Below, piece by piece: positions 50,893 to 58,953 of a DNA stretch of 64,000 nucleotides. This stretch comes from Candidatus Saccharicenans sp. Lineage in GTDB: Bacteria; Acidobacteriota; Aminicenantia; Aminicenantales; Saccharicenantaceae. The position numbers and the translations under genes were made by a program. Position 1 is the first letter of the stretch. Every line of letters starts with the position of its first letter. The notes under the pieces were generated by a model that was not told the origin of the DNA, ran no database searches, and saw only the letters and a list, made by a program, of their open reading frames with translations. The stretch lies in contig JAOAIU010000027.1 in NCBI GenBank assembly GCA_026414545.1, positions 1-64,000 on the forward strand, in the 5' to 3' direction.

Positions 50893-51720
50893 TTAATCTC
50901 TGCCCGGTTTCTTTTTATTACTTTTCCGAACGGCGGTTTTATTTTTCTTAACCTTTTCCCAGACGCGGTCCAGTTCATCCGGAGAACATTCCTCAACCTT
51001 CCTGCCTCTTTTCTTCAGTTCTTTTTCCAGCTGCCGGAAGCGCCGTTCAAACTTCCGCCCGGCCTGCCGGAGAACGATTTCCGGGTTATAGCCCAGCAGC
51101 CGGCTGACGTTGACCAGGGAAAATAGGGTGTCGCCCAGCTCTTCGGCTATTCTCTTTCTTCTTTTCTCCTTTAAGGACTTTTCCAGCTCGGCCACCTCTT
51201 CCTTGACTTTTTCCAGGGCGGAGAGAGCCTCCGGCCAGTCGAAACCATGGGCCGCCGCTCGCTGCCCCAGCATATAGGCATAGACCAGAGATGGAGCCGA
51301 AGCAGGAAGTCCGTCCAGTATGGACCGGCGCTTTTTTTCACTCAGTTTATTCTTCTGCCAGCCGGCCAGGACCGCTTCCGGGCTCAACCTGGATTTTTCG
51401 CCGAAAACGTGGGGGTGACGTTCGACCATTTTGCGGTTAATGCCCTCAAGGACATCAGCCAGGGTGAACAAGCCTTCTTCCTCGTAAAATCTGGCCAGGA
51501 AAACCACCTCCATCAAGACATCACCCAGCTCCTCCCGGGCAGCCTCGGGGGGACCGGAGCTTATGGCTTCCACCGCTTCATAAACTTCCTCAAGGAAATA
51601 GTTCAGGATATCCCGGCGGCTCCTGGCCCGGTCCCAGGGGCAACCCCCGGGTGAACGTAGCCTGGCTATTATTTCCACCAGTTGCCGGAATCGGCCTCCG
51701 GCCTCAGTCGCAGCTCTCAC
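50893..51720 (-). CDS. mazG: Nucleoside triphosphate pyrophosphohydrolase
   Basis: MazG hydrolyses NTPs to NMP and pyrophosphate, cleaning damaged nucleotides and lowering ppGpp. The 275-residue protein has the tandem MazG arrangement: the first domain with LRSPGGCPWDRARSRRDILNYFLEEVYEAVEAI (EExxE) and EELGDVLMEVVFLA, and the second with ELGDTLFSLVNVSRLLG. The C-terminus is Lys-rich. Start is GTG. It lies divergent from the DUF1844 gene and convergent with prfB. Confidence 0.93.
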   Translation of the reverse strand: MRAATEAGGRFRQLVEIIARLRSPGGCPWDRARSRRDILNYFLEEVYEAVEAISSGPPEAAREELGDVLMEVVFLARFYEEEGLFTLADVLEGINRKMVERHPHVFGEKSRLSPEAVLAGWQKNKLSEKKRRSILDGLPASAPSLVYAYMLGQRAAAHGFDWPEALSALEKVKEEVAELEKSLKEKRRKRIAEELGDTLFSLVNVSRLLGYNPEIVLRQAGRKFERRFRQLEKELKKRGRKVEECSPDELDRVWEKVKKNKTAVRKSNKKKPGRD

Positions 51721-51734
51721 TTCCAGGCCTCCAC

Positions 51735-51763
51735 TTGAATTTTATTCAAATAATGGCTATGAT
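51735..51763 (+). promoter_or_regulatory. Promoter of the DUF1844-ribF genes, with a dyad over the -35
   Basis: TTGAAT (51735-51740), 17 bases and TATGAT (51758-51763). TTGAAT-TTT-ATTCAA (51735-51749) is a perfect dyad covering the -35 box, a possible operator. The start codon follows at 51842, leaving a leader of about 70 bases. Confidence 0.55.
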
Positions 51764-51841
51764 TTAACTCCGTAAGTTACCTTAATGGCGGTATTTTTTC
51801 AACCCGGGCATTAAGCCACCAAACAAGGGGTAAAACGCCAG

Positions 51842-52150
51842 ATGGACGACCGAACCAAGAACGGGCAGGACCCGGAAGAATCCCGTGAATTCATGCCACC
51901 GCTGGAATTCAGCTCCATCGTTTTCCCCATCTACACCCAGGCCTTAATCAAGCTCGGCCTGCTGGAAGACCCCAGGACCAACCAGCTGGAAACCAATCTT
52001 GAATATGCCCGGAGGTTGATCGACATCCTGGACCTGTTGCGCGACCGGACCAAGGGCAATCTGGAGCCGGAAGAAGAAAATTTCCTGGAAGCGGTTCTCT
52101 CCCAGCTCAAGCTCAACTATCTCAAGAAGGTTGAGGCCATCAAGCTCTGA
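51842..52150 (+). CDS. DUF1844 domain protein
   Basis: A 102-residue acidic protein. After ~15 polar residues come MPPLEFSSIVFPIYTQALIKLGLLED and ARRLIDILDLLRDRTKGNLEPEEENFLEAVLSQLKLNYLKK, the whole of the DUF1844 domain known mainly from Acidobacteriota, Deltaproteobacteria and related groups. Function is unknown. It precedes ribF by six bases and is likely co-transcribed with it. Confidence 0.85.
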   Translation: MDDRTKNGQDPEESREFMPPLEFSSIVFPIYTQALIKLGLLEDPRTNQLETNLEYARRLIDILDLLRDRTKGNLEPEEENFLEAVLSQLKLNYLKKVEAIKL

Positions 52151-52155
52151 ACTCA

Positions 52156-53100
52156 ATGAAAGTTTTTCGCCGCCTGTCATCCCGGTTAAGACCCCTGTCC
52201 GAAGGCTCTGTTCTGGCCATAGGCATCTTTGACGGCTGCCACCTCGGTCACCAGAAGATTCTTAAAGAGCTTATAAAGCAGAGCCGGCGGCTGGGAGTGG
52301 CGGCCGGCTTGATGACTTTTTCTCCCCACCCGGACCGAATCCTGAACCGCAAAAAAATCAACCTGATCCAGACCGGCCGGCAGAAGCTGGAATACCTGGA
52401 AAACCAGGGCCTGGATTACTGCCTGGTCCTTTCCCTGGAAAGGGACCTGGCCGCGCTCAGCGGCCAGGAATTTGCCAGCCAGATCCTCAAAAAAAAGCTG
52501 GGCATCAGCCGGGTAGTGGTCGGCCAGAATTTTCGCTTCGGGCATAACCGGCGGTGCGGGGTGCGGGAGCTCAGGGTTTTTGGCCGTGTCCATGGTTTTC
52601 GGGTCGTTGCGGTTAACCCGGTGAAGAAAGGCGGAACCCAGGTCAGTTCCAGCCTGATCAGGAAGCTCCTGGATAAAGGCCGGGTGGAGACGGCAGCCAG
52701 ACTCCTGGGTCGGCCTTATGAAATCTACGGAACCATAGTCAAGGGACGCGGTTTGGGCCGGATTCTCGGATTCCCCACCATCAACCTCAAGACTGAAAAT
52801 GAGATATTGCCCTCGGGGGTTTATCTGAGCCTGGTTAAGATAGATGACGGAGCCTACCCGGCTGTGGCTAACATAGGCTTCCGCCCTACCTTCAACGGGA
52901 GGCAACCATCGGTTGAGGCTCACCTGCTGGACTTTTCCGGCAGACTTTACGGGCGCAAAGCCAGGCTTTATCTTTTGAAAAAGCTCCGGGACGAAAAGAA
53001 ATTCCACTCGGTCGAAGCTCTCCGCAGGCAGATTTCCGCCGATGTCTCCCGGGCCAGGAGGCTTTTCCGAGCCGCTGGCCGCCGGCTTTCAAAACCTTGA
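52156..53100 (+). CDS. ribF: Bifunctional riboflavin kinase/FAD synthetase
   Basis: RibF makes FMN from riboflavin and FAD from FMN. The 314-residue protein has an N-terminal FAD synthetase domain with IGIFDGCHLGHQKIL (the HxGH nucleotidyltransferase motif), TFSPHPDR and VVGQNFRFGHNRRCG; and a C-terminal flavokinase domain starting at RPYEIYGTIVKGRGLGRILGFPTINL, with LPSGVYLS and VANIGFRPTF. Both domains are complete. An ATG start lies six bases after the DUF1844 stop. Confidence 0.95.
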   Translation: MKVFRRLSSRLRPLSEGSVLAIGIFDGCHLGHQKILKELIKQSRRLGVAAGLMTFSPHPDRILNRKKINLIQTGRQKLEYLENQGLDYCLVLSLERDLAALSGQEFASQILKKKLGISRVVVGQNFRFGHNRRCGVRELRVFGRVHGFRVVAVNPVKKGGTQVSSSLIRKLLDKGRVETAARLLGRPYEIYGTIVKGRGLGRILGFPTINLKTENEILPSGVYLSLVKIDDGAYPAVANIGFRPTFNGRQPSVEAHLLDFSGRLYGRKARLYLLKKLRDEKKFHSVEALRRQISADVSRARRLFRAAGRRLSKP

Positions 53101-53157
53101 CTTTTGGTCGATTTTAGCTAAATATAACTCTTTCAACCAATAAGAGTGAGGTTGCTG

Positions 53158-53721
53158 ATGAAAAATAAAGTTAAAGCCCGGGTGATGGACAACGGAAAAA
53201 TCCGCCGCACCCTGGTGAGGATGGCCACCGAAATTGCTGAGCGTAATCGGGACCTGAAAAACCTGATTTTGGTGGGCATCAAGACCAGGGGAATTTACCT
53301 GGTCAACCGTATAGCTGATATCTTGAAGCAGACCGAAGGTCTGGAAGTCCCCGTCATCACCCTGGATATCACCCCCTACCGTGATGACCTGAAAAAGACT
53401 GATAAAAGTAAAATAATCGATAAGAATGAAATAAAAGCCAGGCTGGATGGCCGGGACGTACTGCTGATAGACGATGTGCTCTTTACCGGCCGAACCATCA
53501 GGGCGGCCATGGAGGCCATCTTCGACCTCGGTCGTCCCCGCACCATTCAGCTGGCCGTGCTCATCGACCGCGGGCACCGGGAACTACCTATCCGCCCGGA
53601 TTATGTCGGCCGCCTGCTGCCCACTTCCCGAAGGGAGCGGGTGGAAGTTCGCCTGAAGGAAATAGACGGGGTCGATGAAGTCCTGATTACCGAACCCCAG
53701 GTCAAGCTGAACAAAAAATAG
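53158..53721 (+). CDS. pyrR: PyrR: pyrimidine operon regulator/uracil phosphoribosyltransferase
   Basis: PyrR binds UMP and mRNA to attenuate pyrimidine genes and can also make UMP from uracil. The 187-residue protein has the PRTase fold with LILVGIKTRGIYLVNRIA, the flexible loop TPYRDDL and the PRPP-binding motif DVLLIDDVLFTGRTIRAAM, plus the RPDYVGRLLPTSRRERVEVRL end typical of PyrR. Start: ATG 53158 after GAGG (an upstream GTG at 53146 is also in frame). It precedes pyrC, a natural target. I did not find the classic PyrR anti-terminator stem in the short gaps here. Confidence 0.93.
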   Translation: MKNKVKARVMDNGKIRRTLVRMATEIAERNRDLKNLILVGIKTRGIYLVNRIADILKQTEGLEVPVITLDITPYRDDLKKTDKSKIIDKNEIKARLDGRDVLLIDDVLFTGRTIRAAMEAIFDLGRPRTIQLAVLIDRGHRELPIRPDYVGRLLPTSRRERVEVRLKEIDGVDEVLITEPQVKLNKK

Positions 53722-53748
53722 ATTATAATCGGTGGCGGGAGTTCAGGC

Positions 53749-55050
53749 TTGAAGCTTCTGATTAAAAAAGGAAGGGTACTGGACCCGGGCCAGAAGATTG
53801 ACGGAGTCTTTGACCTGTTGCTGGCCGAAGGTCGAATTGTGGATATTCAGACCGAAATCAGGGTCGAAACGGATCGGGTGGTAGAAGCCAGCGGCCTGGT
53901 GGTGGTGCCTGGATTTATTGACCTCCACGTCCACCTGCGGGAACCAGGTTTCGAGCACAAGGAAACGATTGCCAGCGGCAGCCGGGCCGCCGCCCGGGGA
54001 GGTTTTACCACCATCTGTTGCATGCCCAACACCAGCCCGGTGGCTGACTCGGTGGAGATAATTAAGTTCATTAAAGAAAAGGCCAGAAAGGAGGCGGTGG
54101 TCAACATCCTGCCTGTGGCCGCCGTCACCGTGGGACAGAAGGGCCAGGAACTGGCACCGCTGGAAGAGCTGGCTGCGGCCGGCGCCGTCGCTTTCTCCGA
54201 CGACGGCCAGCCCGTCTGGAACAGTGCTCTGATGAGGCAGGCCATGGAAAGAGCAGCCAGCCTGGGCCGATTACTCATAGACCATTGCGAAGAAAAATCC
54301 CTGGCGGCCGGCGGAGTCATCCATGAGGGGCAAGTGTCCAGGAACCTCAACCTTCCGGGCATCCCAGCCGAGGCCGAGGAAATCATGGTGGCCAGGGACC
54401 TCATTCTGGCCAGGCATAATGGATGGCCGGTCCACCTGGCCCATCTGAGCACGGCCGGCTCGGTAGCCCTCCTCGACTGGGCCAGGGCGGAAGGAGTCCC
54501 GGTTTCAGCCGAGGTCACCCCTCACCATCTACTTCTGACTGAAGAGCTGCTTTTGACCCGGGACCCCGTATATAAGGTTAATCCCCCCCTCCGGACCGAA
54601 ACGGACCGCCGGGCTTTGCTCCAGGCCCTCAAGAGCGGGTTGATCGAGGTCATTGCCACCGACCATGCCCCGCACGCCGAACAGGAAAAAGCCCTGGGCC
54701 TGGAAAAGGCACCGTTCGGGATCAACGGACTGGAAACTGCTGTCCCCTCCCTGCTGGACAGGCTGGTAAGAACCGCGGAGCTTCCTCTTGAGCGTTTGAT
54801 ACAGGCCCTGACCATAGCCCCGGCCAGGCTGCTGAAGCTTGAAAATAAGGGGCGGATTAAGATTGGCGCCGAGGCCGACCTGGTACTCCTGGACATTAAC
54901 GGAACAACTTCGGTCAGGCGCGAAGACCTTCAGTCGCGGAGCAAGAACACCCCCTTCCTTAATACCAGCTTCCGCGGGGCCGTGGCCATGACCATCGTTG
55001 GCGGAAAGGTTGTCTATCCTTCTGAAAAAGATAACAAAAATATCGGATAG
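53749..55050 (+). CDS. pyrC: Dihydroorotase (class I)
   Basis: It closes carbamoyl-aspartate to dihydroorotate in pyrimidine synthesis. The 433-residue amidohydrolase has GFIDLHVHLREPGFEHKETI (metal His residues), GFTTICCMPNTSP, the DHCEE region, HLAHLSTAGSVAL and ATDHAPHA (the catalytic Asp). These patterns match the ~430-residue bacterial class I type rather than the shorter E. coli enzyme. The start is TTG with GGGAG upstream. It follows pyrR by 27 bases. Aspartate carbamoyltransferase is not seen in this window. Confidence 0.94.
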   Translation: MKLLIKKGRVLDPGQKIDGVFDLLLAEGRIVDIQTEIRVETDRVVEASGLVVVPGFIDLHVHLREPGFEHKETIASGSRAAARGGFTTICCMPNTSPVADSVEIIKFIKEKARKEAVVNILPVAAVTVGQKGQELAPLEELAAAGAVAFSDDGQPVWNSALMRQAMERAASLGRLLIDHCEEKSLAAGGVIHEGQVSRNLNLPGIPAEAEEIMVARDLILARHNGWPVHLAHLSTAGSVALLDWARAEGVPVSAEVTPHHLLLTEELLLTRDPVYKVNPPLRTETDRRALLQALKSGLIEVIATDHAPHAEQEKALGLEKAPFGINGLETAVPSLLDRLVRTAELPLERLIQALTIAPARLLKLENKGRIKIGAEADLVLLDINGTTSVRREDLQSRSKNTPFLNTSFRGAVAMTIVGGKVVYPSEKDNKNIG

Positions 55051-55058
55051 AAGGCGCG

Positions 55059-55847
55059 GTGAACTTGGTTAGCGTCGAAAAAAAACTCGGCTACAGGTTT
55101 CAGAATCCTGCTCTTTTGAAACAGGCTCTGACTCACAGTTCCTTTGCCTACGAGCATCTGGAAGACAAAGTCCAGGACAACGAAATCCTGGAGTTCCTGG
55201 GTGATTCAGTGGTGGGCCTGGTCCTGGCCGATTTCCTCCGGCAGGCTTACCCCGAACTGGGTGAAGGACAACTGTCCAAGCTCAAGGCAGCTCTGGTATC
55301 CACCAGTTCCCTCTCCATTCTGGCCAGAAAGCTGGGGCTGGACAGGGCCATTCTGCTGGGTCGAGGTGAAGAAAAGAGCGGAGGACGCAAGAAAAAGAGC
55401 ATCCTGGCCGGCACCTTTGAAGCCCTGATGGGCGCGGTCTACCTGGATAGCGACTTCGAGACCAGCCGCCACGTGCTCCAGGCACTGGTCAAAAAGTATT
55501 TCAAGAAACTTCCTAGGGACAATTTCCAGATCAATAATTTCAAGTCAGCCCTGCAGGAGTACTTTGGCCAGCACAAACTCCCGGGGCCGGCTTACAGGAC
55601 CGTTACTGAGACCGGGCCAGCCCACAACCGGGTATTCACGGTTGAGGTTCTGTCCGGCGATAAGGTCCTGGCCAGGGCCAGCGGTCCATCCAAGAAAAGT
55701 GCCGAACAGAAAGCCGCTCAGAAGGCCCTAAAGAAAATGCTCAAGGACAGCTTCAAGGTCTTCAGCGAGGAGGCCTTCATCGTTAACCCGGAGTCAATGG
55801 CCGAAGCGCCACCGAATGCTCAGGGAAAGAATATCAAGAAAGGCTGA
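55059..55847 (+). CDS. rnc: Ribonuclease III
   Basis: RNase III cuts double-stranded RNA in rRNA processing and mRNA turnover. The 262-residue protein has the catalytic domain with NEILEFLGDSVVGLVLADFL (the Glu/Asp active-site motif) and ILAGTFEALMGAVYLDSDF, and a C-terminal dsRNA-binding domain with FKSALQEYFGQHKLPGPAYRTVTETGPAHNRVFTVEV and KKSAEQKAAQKAL. The tail beyond ~235 is a short extra extension. Start is GTG; the gene lies eight bases after pyrC. Confidence 0.96.
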   Translation: MNLVSVEKKLGYRFQNPALLKQALTHSSFAYEHLEDKVQDNEILEFLGDSVVGLVLADFLRQAYPELGEGQLSKLKAALVSTSSLSILARKLGLDRAILLGRGEEKSGGRKKKSILAGTFEALMGAVYLDSDFETSRHVLQALVKKYFKKLPRDNFQINNFKSALQEYFGQHKLPGPAYRTVTETGPAHNRVFTVEVLSGDKVLARASGPSKKSAEQKAAQKALKKMLKDSFKVFSEEAFIVNPESMAEAPPNAQGKNIKKG

Positions 55848-55892
55848 CAGCTGGTAGCGGCCAATTCTCAATCCTGCCCATTAAGTCAGCTT

Positions 55893-55909
55893 TTTCCGGT
55901 CGCCGGAAA
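55893..55909. terminator. Hairpin between convergent rnc and AI-2E transporter genes
   Basis: TTTCCGG and CCGGAAA form a 7-base perfect stem with a TCG loop. It is not followed by a clear T-run, so terminator function is only likely by position. Confidence 0.35.
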
Positions 55910-55984
55910 GGCTTATTAGCAGGAATTTTGCGCCTGGTTTCAGGGGTCGTTAATCTCTCTGAAAATTGAACCCGGCCATTCCTC

Positions 55985-57004
55985 TTACTTGCTCATCAAG
56001 ACCGCCACGAATTTAAGGGAAGGCACATTTTCAAATACTATTTTGAGCACAGCCAGCAACGGAACGGCCAGGAACATTCCGGCAACACCCCACAGCCAAC
56101 CCCAGAAAATCAACGAAAAAATTACCAGCAGCGGGCTGAGGTCCAGGCTGCGCCCCATGAGCCTGGGGTCGACAAAATTACCTATGACGGTCTGAATGAG
56201 GCCGAGCAGGATCAAAACCCAGACCGGGACCAGGGAATTCCCGAACTGGAAGAAGGCGATCAGGACGGCCAGGACGGTGGCTATTATTGAACCAATGGAT
56301 GGTATATAGTTCAGGATAAAGGTCAGGAAGCCCAGCAAGAGGGCAAAATCCACATCGAAAAGCAGCAGGATGAAAGTGGCCAGGACACCGGTCAGCAGGC
56401 TTACCAGTGTCTTGACAGCCAGGTATTTCTGGACCTGGCGGTTGATGCTGGACACCACCCGGTTGACGTAAACCGCCCGGTCTTCAGCCAGGGCCGTGGC
56501 TATCTTGGCTGGCAGCTTGTCCCGGCCGGCCAGGATAAAAATGACAAAGACAAAAACCATCAGCAATTTCCCCAGGAAAGTCAGAAATGAACCAAGGGTG
56601 CCAAGCAGAAGGCCGGTCAGTTTATCCACGTTTAGCTGGGAGATTATGGTCGGAACGCTGACCTTGAAGGGCAGACGTTCCAGCCAGTCAATCAGCTCGG
56701 CCATCAGAGAATTAACCTGGCGACTGTACTTGGGAAACTCGGTAGCAAAATACTTACCGCTGGAAAAGAGCAACAAGCCCAGAAGGTAAATAAAGGAAAA
56801 GGTCAGAATGAGAATGGAGATGATGGCCAGAAGCTTGGGAACCTTGAGCCTGACCAGCCAGTCCAGCAGCGGGGAAACGGCGTAGGAAATAAAAAGGGCC
56901 ACAATGAAAGGCAGGAGGACAGGCCTGGCAATCCTTAAGATGATACCGGTGATGAACAGAACGATTATCACCAGGGAGATTCTGGTCAGTCTGGACTCGG
57001 CCAA
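55985..57004 (-). CDS. AI-2E family transporter
   Basis: A 339-residue polytopic membrane protein of the AI-2E exporter family (also called UPF0118/YdbO-like). It has eight hydrophobic segments arranged in the family way: an N-terminal pair, a ~100-residue region with the soluble FSSGKYFATEFPKYSRQVNSLM loop, then FILNYIPSIGSIIATVLAVLIAFFQF and GNFVDPRLMGRSLDLSPLLVIFSLIFWGWLWGVAGMFLAVPLL, the strongest family signature. The substrate is not certain; some members export autoinducer-2 or act in Na+/H+ exchange. Start is TTG after GGGGAG. Confidence 0.88.
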   Translation of the reverse strand: MAESRLTRISLVIIVLFITGIILRIARPVLLPFIVALFISYAVSPLLDWLVRLKVPKLLAIISILILTFSFIYLLGLLLFSSGKYFATEFPKYSRQVNSLMAELIDWLERLPFKVSVPTIISQLNVDKLTGLLLGTLGSFLTFLGKLLMVFVFVIFILAGRDKLPAKIATALAEDRAVYVNRVVSSINRQVQKYLAVKTLVSLLTGVLATFILLLFDVDFALLLGFLTFILNYIPSIGSIIATVLAVLIAFFQFGNSLVPVWVLILLGLIQTVIGNFVDPRLMGRSLDLSPLLVIFSLIFWGWLWGVAGMFLAVPLLAVLKIVFENVPSLKFVAVLMSK

Positions 57005-57015
57005 GGTGGGCTCCC

Positions 57016-57933
57016 CTACTTAACGGTGGCCAGCTTCTGACCCAGCTTTTCAAATTGCTTGAGAACCTGAGGCAGAAGCTCGTCAGGAACCCGGCTGAAA
57101 CCGTAAAGGTAGCTCCCGACCTGACCCAGCAGGACATGCTGCCCGTAAGCATTTTTCTGGTGGTACCGGGAATCTTCCTTTAGGAACGGGTTTTTCTCCC
57201 CGGCATAGAAGGCCACCAGCTTCTGCAAACGCGAAGCGGCTTCGGCCGGGGAGCCGCTATCTATTACCAGGCCTTCATACTCTGCTTGACCCTGGCGATA
57301 GAGAACCACATAACCATGGTTTAGAAAATCAAAGCCCATGAAATTCTTTTTTATGAATTTTTCAGAATTCTTTACCCGGTTTTCCGGCGGGAACAGCCGA
57401 AAAACCTCGGGCAGGCCGCCTTTATCCCTGACCCGGGCTTCAACCTCGCGCGCAAACTGCTTCAGGAAGTCCGGGGTTTCTCCTCCGCCGTTATAACATA
57501 TCAACTTGACGTAATAGCTCCCGGCAATAAAATTTAAGACTTCCTCTTCCTGGTAGCCGGCATTGCCGATGTTCAAATCAGGACTGTCCGGATAACGTTC
57601 GGAGCTGAAGATGCCGAAGGCATTCAGAGGTAGGCCCATATCGTATATTTCCAGGGTCAGGGTAGTTTCAGTCCCATCCTTCTGGTACTGGGCGACAATC
57701 AATTCTTTAAAATCATAGCTGAGGTAAGCCTCGGCCGCCCCGTCTATGTACTCGTAAAGAGTGCCCGGCGAATAGAGCTGCGGCTCTTCCTGAAATTTCC
57801 AGCCGTCCGGCCGGGGGAGCAGCGCTTTGAGGTTAGAATCGGGAGCCGGGGCCCCGATGGCTGTGGCATAGACCAGCAGGATCAGACTGAGATTTTTTAT
57901 GGCCGAAAAAAGGCGATTACTTGTCGTTTTCAT
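57016..57933 (-). CDS. DUF6599-like exported protein
   Basis: A 305-residue protein with a short signal peptide (SLILLVYATAIGAPA), then a domain starting at LLPRPDGWKFQEEPQLYSPGTLYEYIDGAAEAYLSYDFKELIVAQYQ, which I recognise as the DUF6599 family, found in Aminicenantota, Acidobacteriota and related groups; function unknown. No catalytic residues are evident. It lies 11 bases before the AI-2E family transporter gene in the same orientation. GGAGGAG just upstream supports ATG 57933 (another ATG is at 57936). Confidence 0.7.
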   Translation of the reverse strand: MKTTSNRLFSAIKNLSLILLVYATAIGAPAPDSNLKALLPRPDGWKFQEEPQLYSPGTLYEYIDGAAEAYLSYDFKELIVAQYQKDGTETTLTLEIYDMGLPLNAFGIFSSERYPDSPDLNIGNAGYQEEEVLNFIAGSYYVKLICYNGGGETPDFLKQFAREVEARVRDKGGLPEVFRLFPPENRVKNSEKFIKKNFMGFDFLNHGYVVLYRQGQAEYEGLVIDSGSPAEAASRLQKLVAFYAGEKNPFLKEDSRYHQKNAYGQHVLLGQVGSYLYGFSRVPDELLPQVLKQFEKLGQKLATVK

Positions 57934-58045
57934 CATCTCCTCCGTGTGATTTCAATATATCCAGTTTCTGATTTAAATTCAACCACCGCCGGACTGGTTC
58001 TATTGACAACCCGGGAGTTAAGGACCATCATAATCCTGGCTAAAA

Positions 58046-58942
58046 ATGAGCAAAGCCAGAGTGGTTATTGTAACCTGCAGCCGCAATTTCCCCGACATCA
58101 CCCGTCCCGACCCCGGGCTTATCCTGGCCATGCTGAAGAAAGGTTTTCAGGCTCTCGGTGGAGCGGCCCGGGCTGAAGATGCCCTGGGGCAATGGTTCCG
58201 GCCGGGGGAAATTGTCGGCCTCAAGGTCAATACCATTGGCCGACGGGCCCTGAGCACCAGTCCAGAAACAGCCCTGGCCCTGGGCCTGTGGCTCGGCCAA
58301 ACCATCAGCGGCCAAGAAAATATCATCATCTGGGACCGGACCGACGAGGAACTAAAAGACGCGGGTTATAAGCTCTCAACCTCCCCGGACAGCCTGAAAA
58401 TATTCGGCACCGATAACCGCCGGGCTGGTTACCAGTCCGAACCAACCGCCCACCGCCATCTCGGCAGCCTGTTTTCTCGTATCCAGGCAGAATTCATCCA
58501 GGCCAGCATCAGTCTGGCTCTGCTCAAGGACCATGGTCTGGCTGGGGTCACCGCTGGCCTCAAGAACTATTTCGGGGCAATCCATAATCCCAACAAGTAC
58601 CACGATTCCAACTGCGACCCTTACATTGCCGAGTTGTTCGAAACCAAACCTGTTCGAGAGAAACATCGCCTGACCATTCTCGATGCCCTGCGAGTTCAAT
58701 ACCATCGCGGTCCTTCCTACCATCCACAATGGCTGGCCATTGCCCGAAAACTAATCTTCAGCCTGGACCCGGTTGCGGCTGACACCGTCGGCTGGAAATT
58801 GATAGAAGAGCTCCGGGCTAAAAAGGGGCTGCCCAGCCTCAAAGAAGAGGGACGGGAACCGGGCTACCTGATGACGGCGGAAAAACTCAACCTCGGGCAG
58901 GCCCGGCTGGAGAATATCGAGATTATCGAAGAAGAGGTATAA
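58046..58942 (+). CDS. DUF362 domain protein
   Basis: A 298-residue protein with the DUF362 fold: KARVVIVTCSRN start, GLKVNTIGRRALSTSPETALALGLWLG, FIQASISLALLKDHGLAGVTAGLKNYFGAI, and LDALRVQYHRGP, then LDPVAADTVGWKLIEEL. DUF362 proteins are often fused to or next to iron-sulfur or radical SAM proteins; their biochemical role is unknown. No Cys cluster is visible. A TTGACA at 58003 lies upstream, but the -10 is poorly spaced, and there is no clear ribosome site. It is followed after 11 bases by the radical SAM gene. Confidence 0.85.
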   Translation: MSKARVVIVTCSRNFPDITRPDPGLILAMLKKGFQALGGAARAEDALGQWFRPGEIVGLKVNTIGRRALSTSPETALALGLWLGQTISGQENIIIWDRTDEELKDAGYKLSTSPDSLKIFGTDNRRAGYQSEPTAHRHLGSLFSRIQAEFIQASISLALLKDHGLAGVTAGLKNYFGAIHNPNKYHDSNCDPYIAELFETKPVREKHRLTILDALRVQYHRGPSYHPQWLAIARKLIFSLDPVAADTVGWKLIEELRAKKGLPSLKEEGREPGYLMTAEKLNLGQARLENIEIIEEEV

Positions 58943-58953
58943 TAAAAAGGAAT

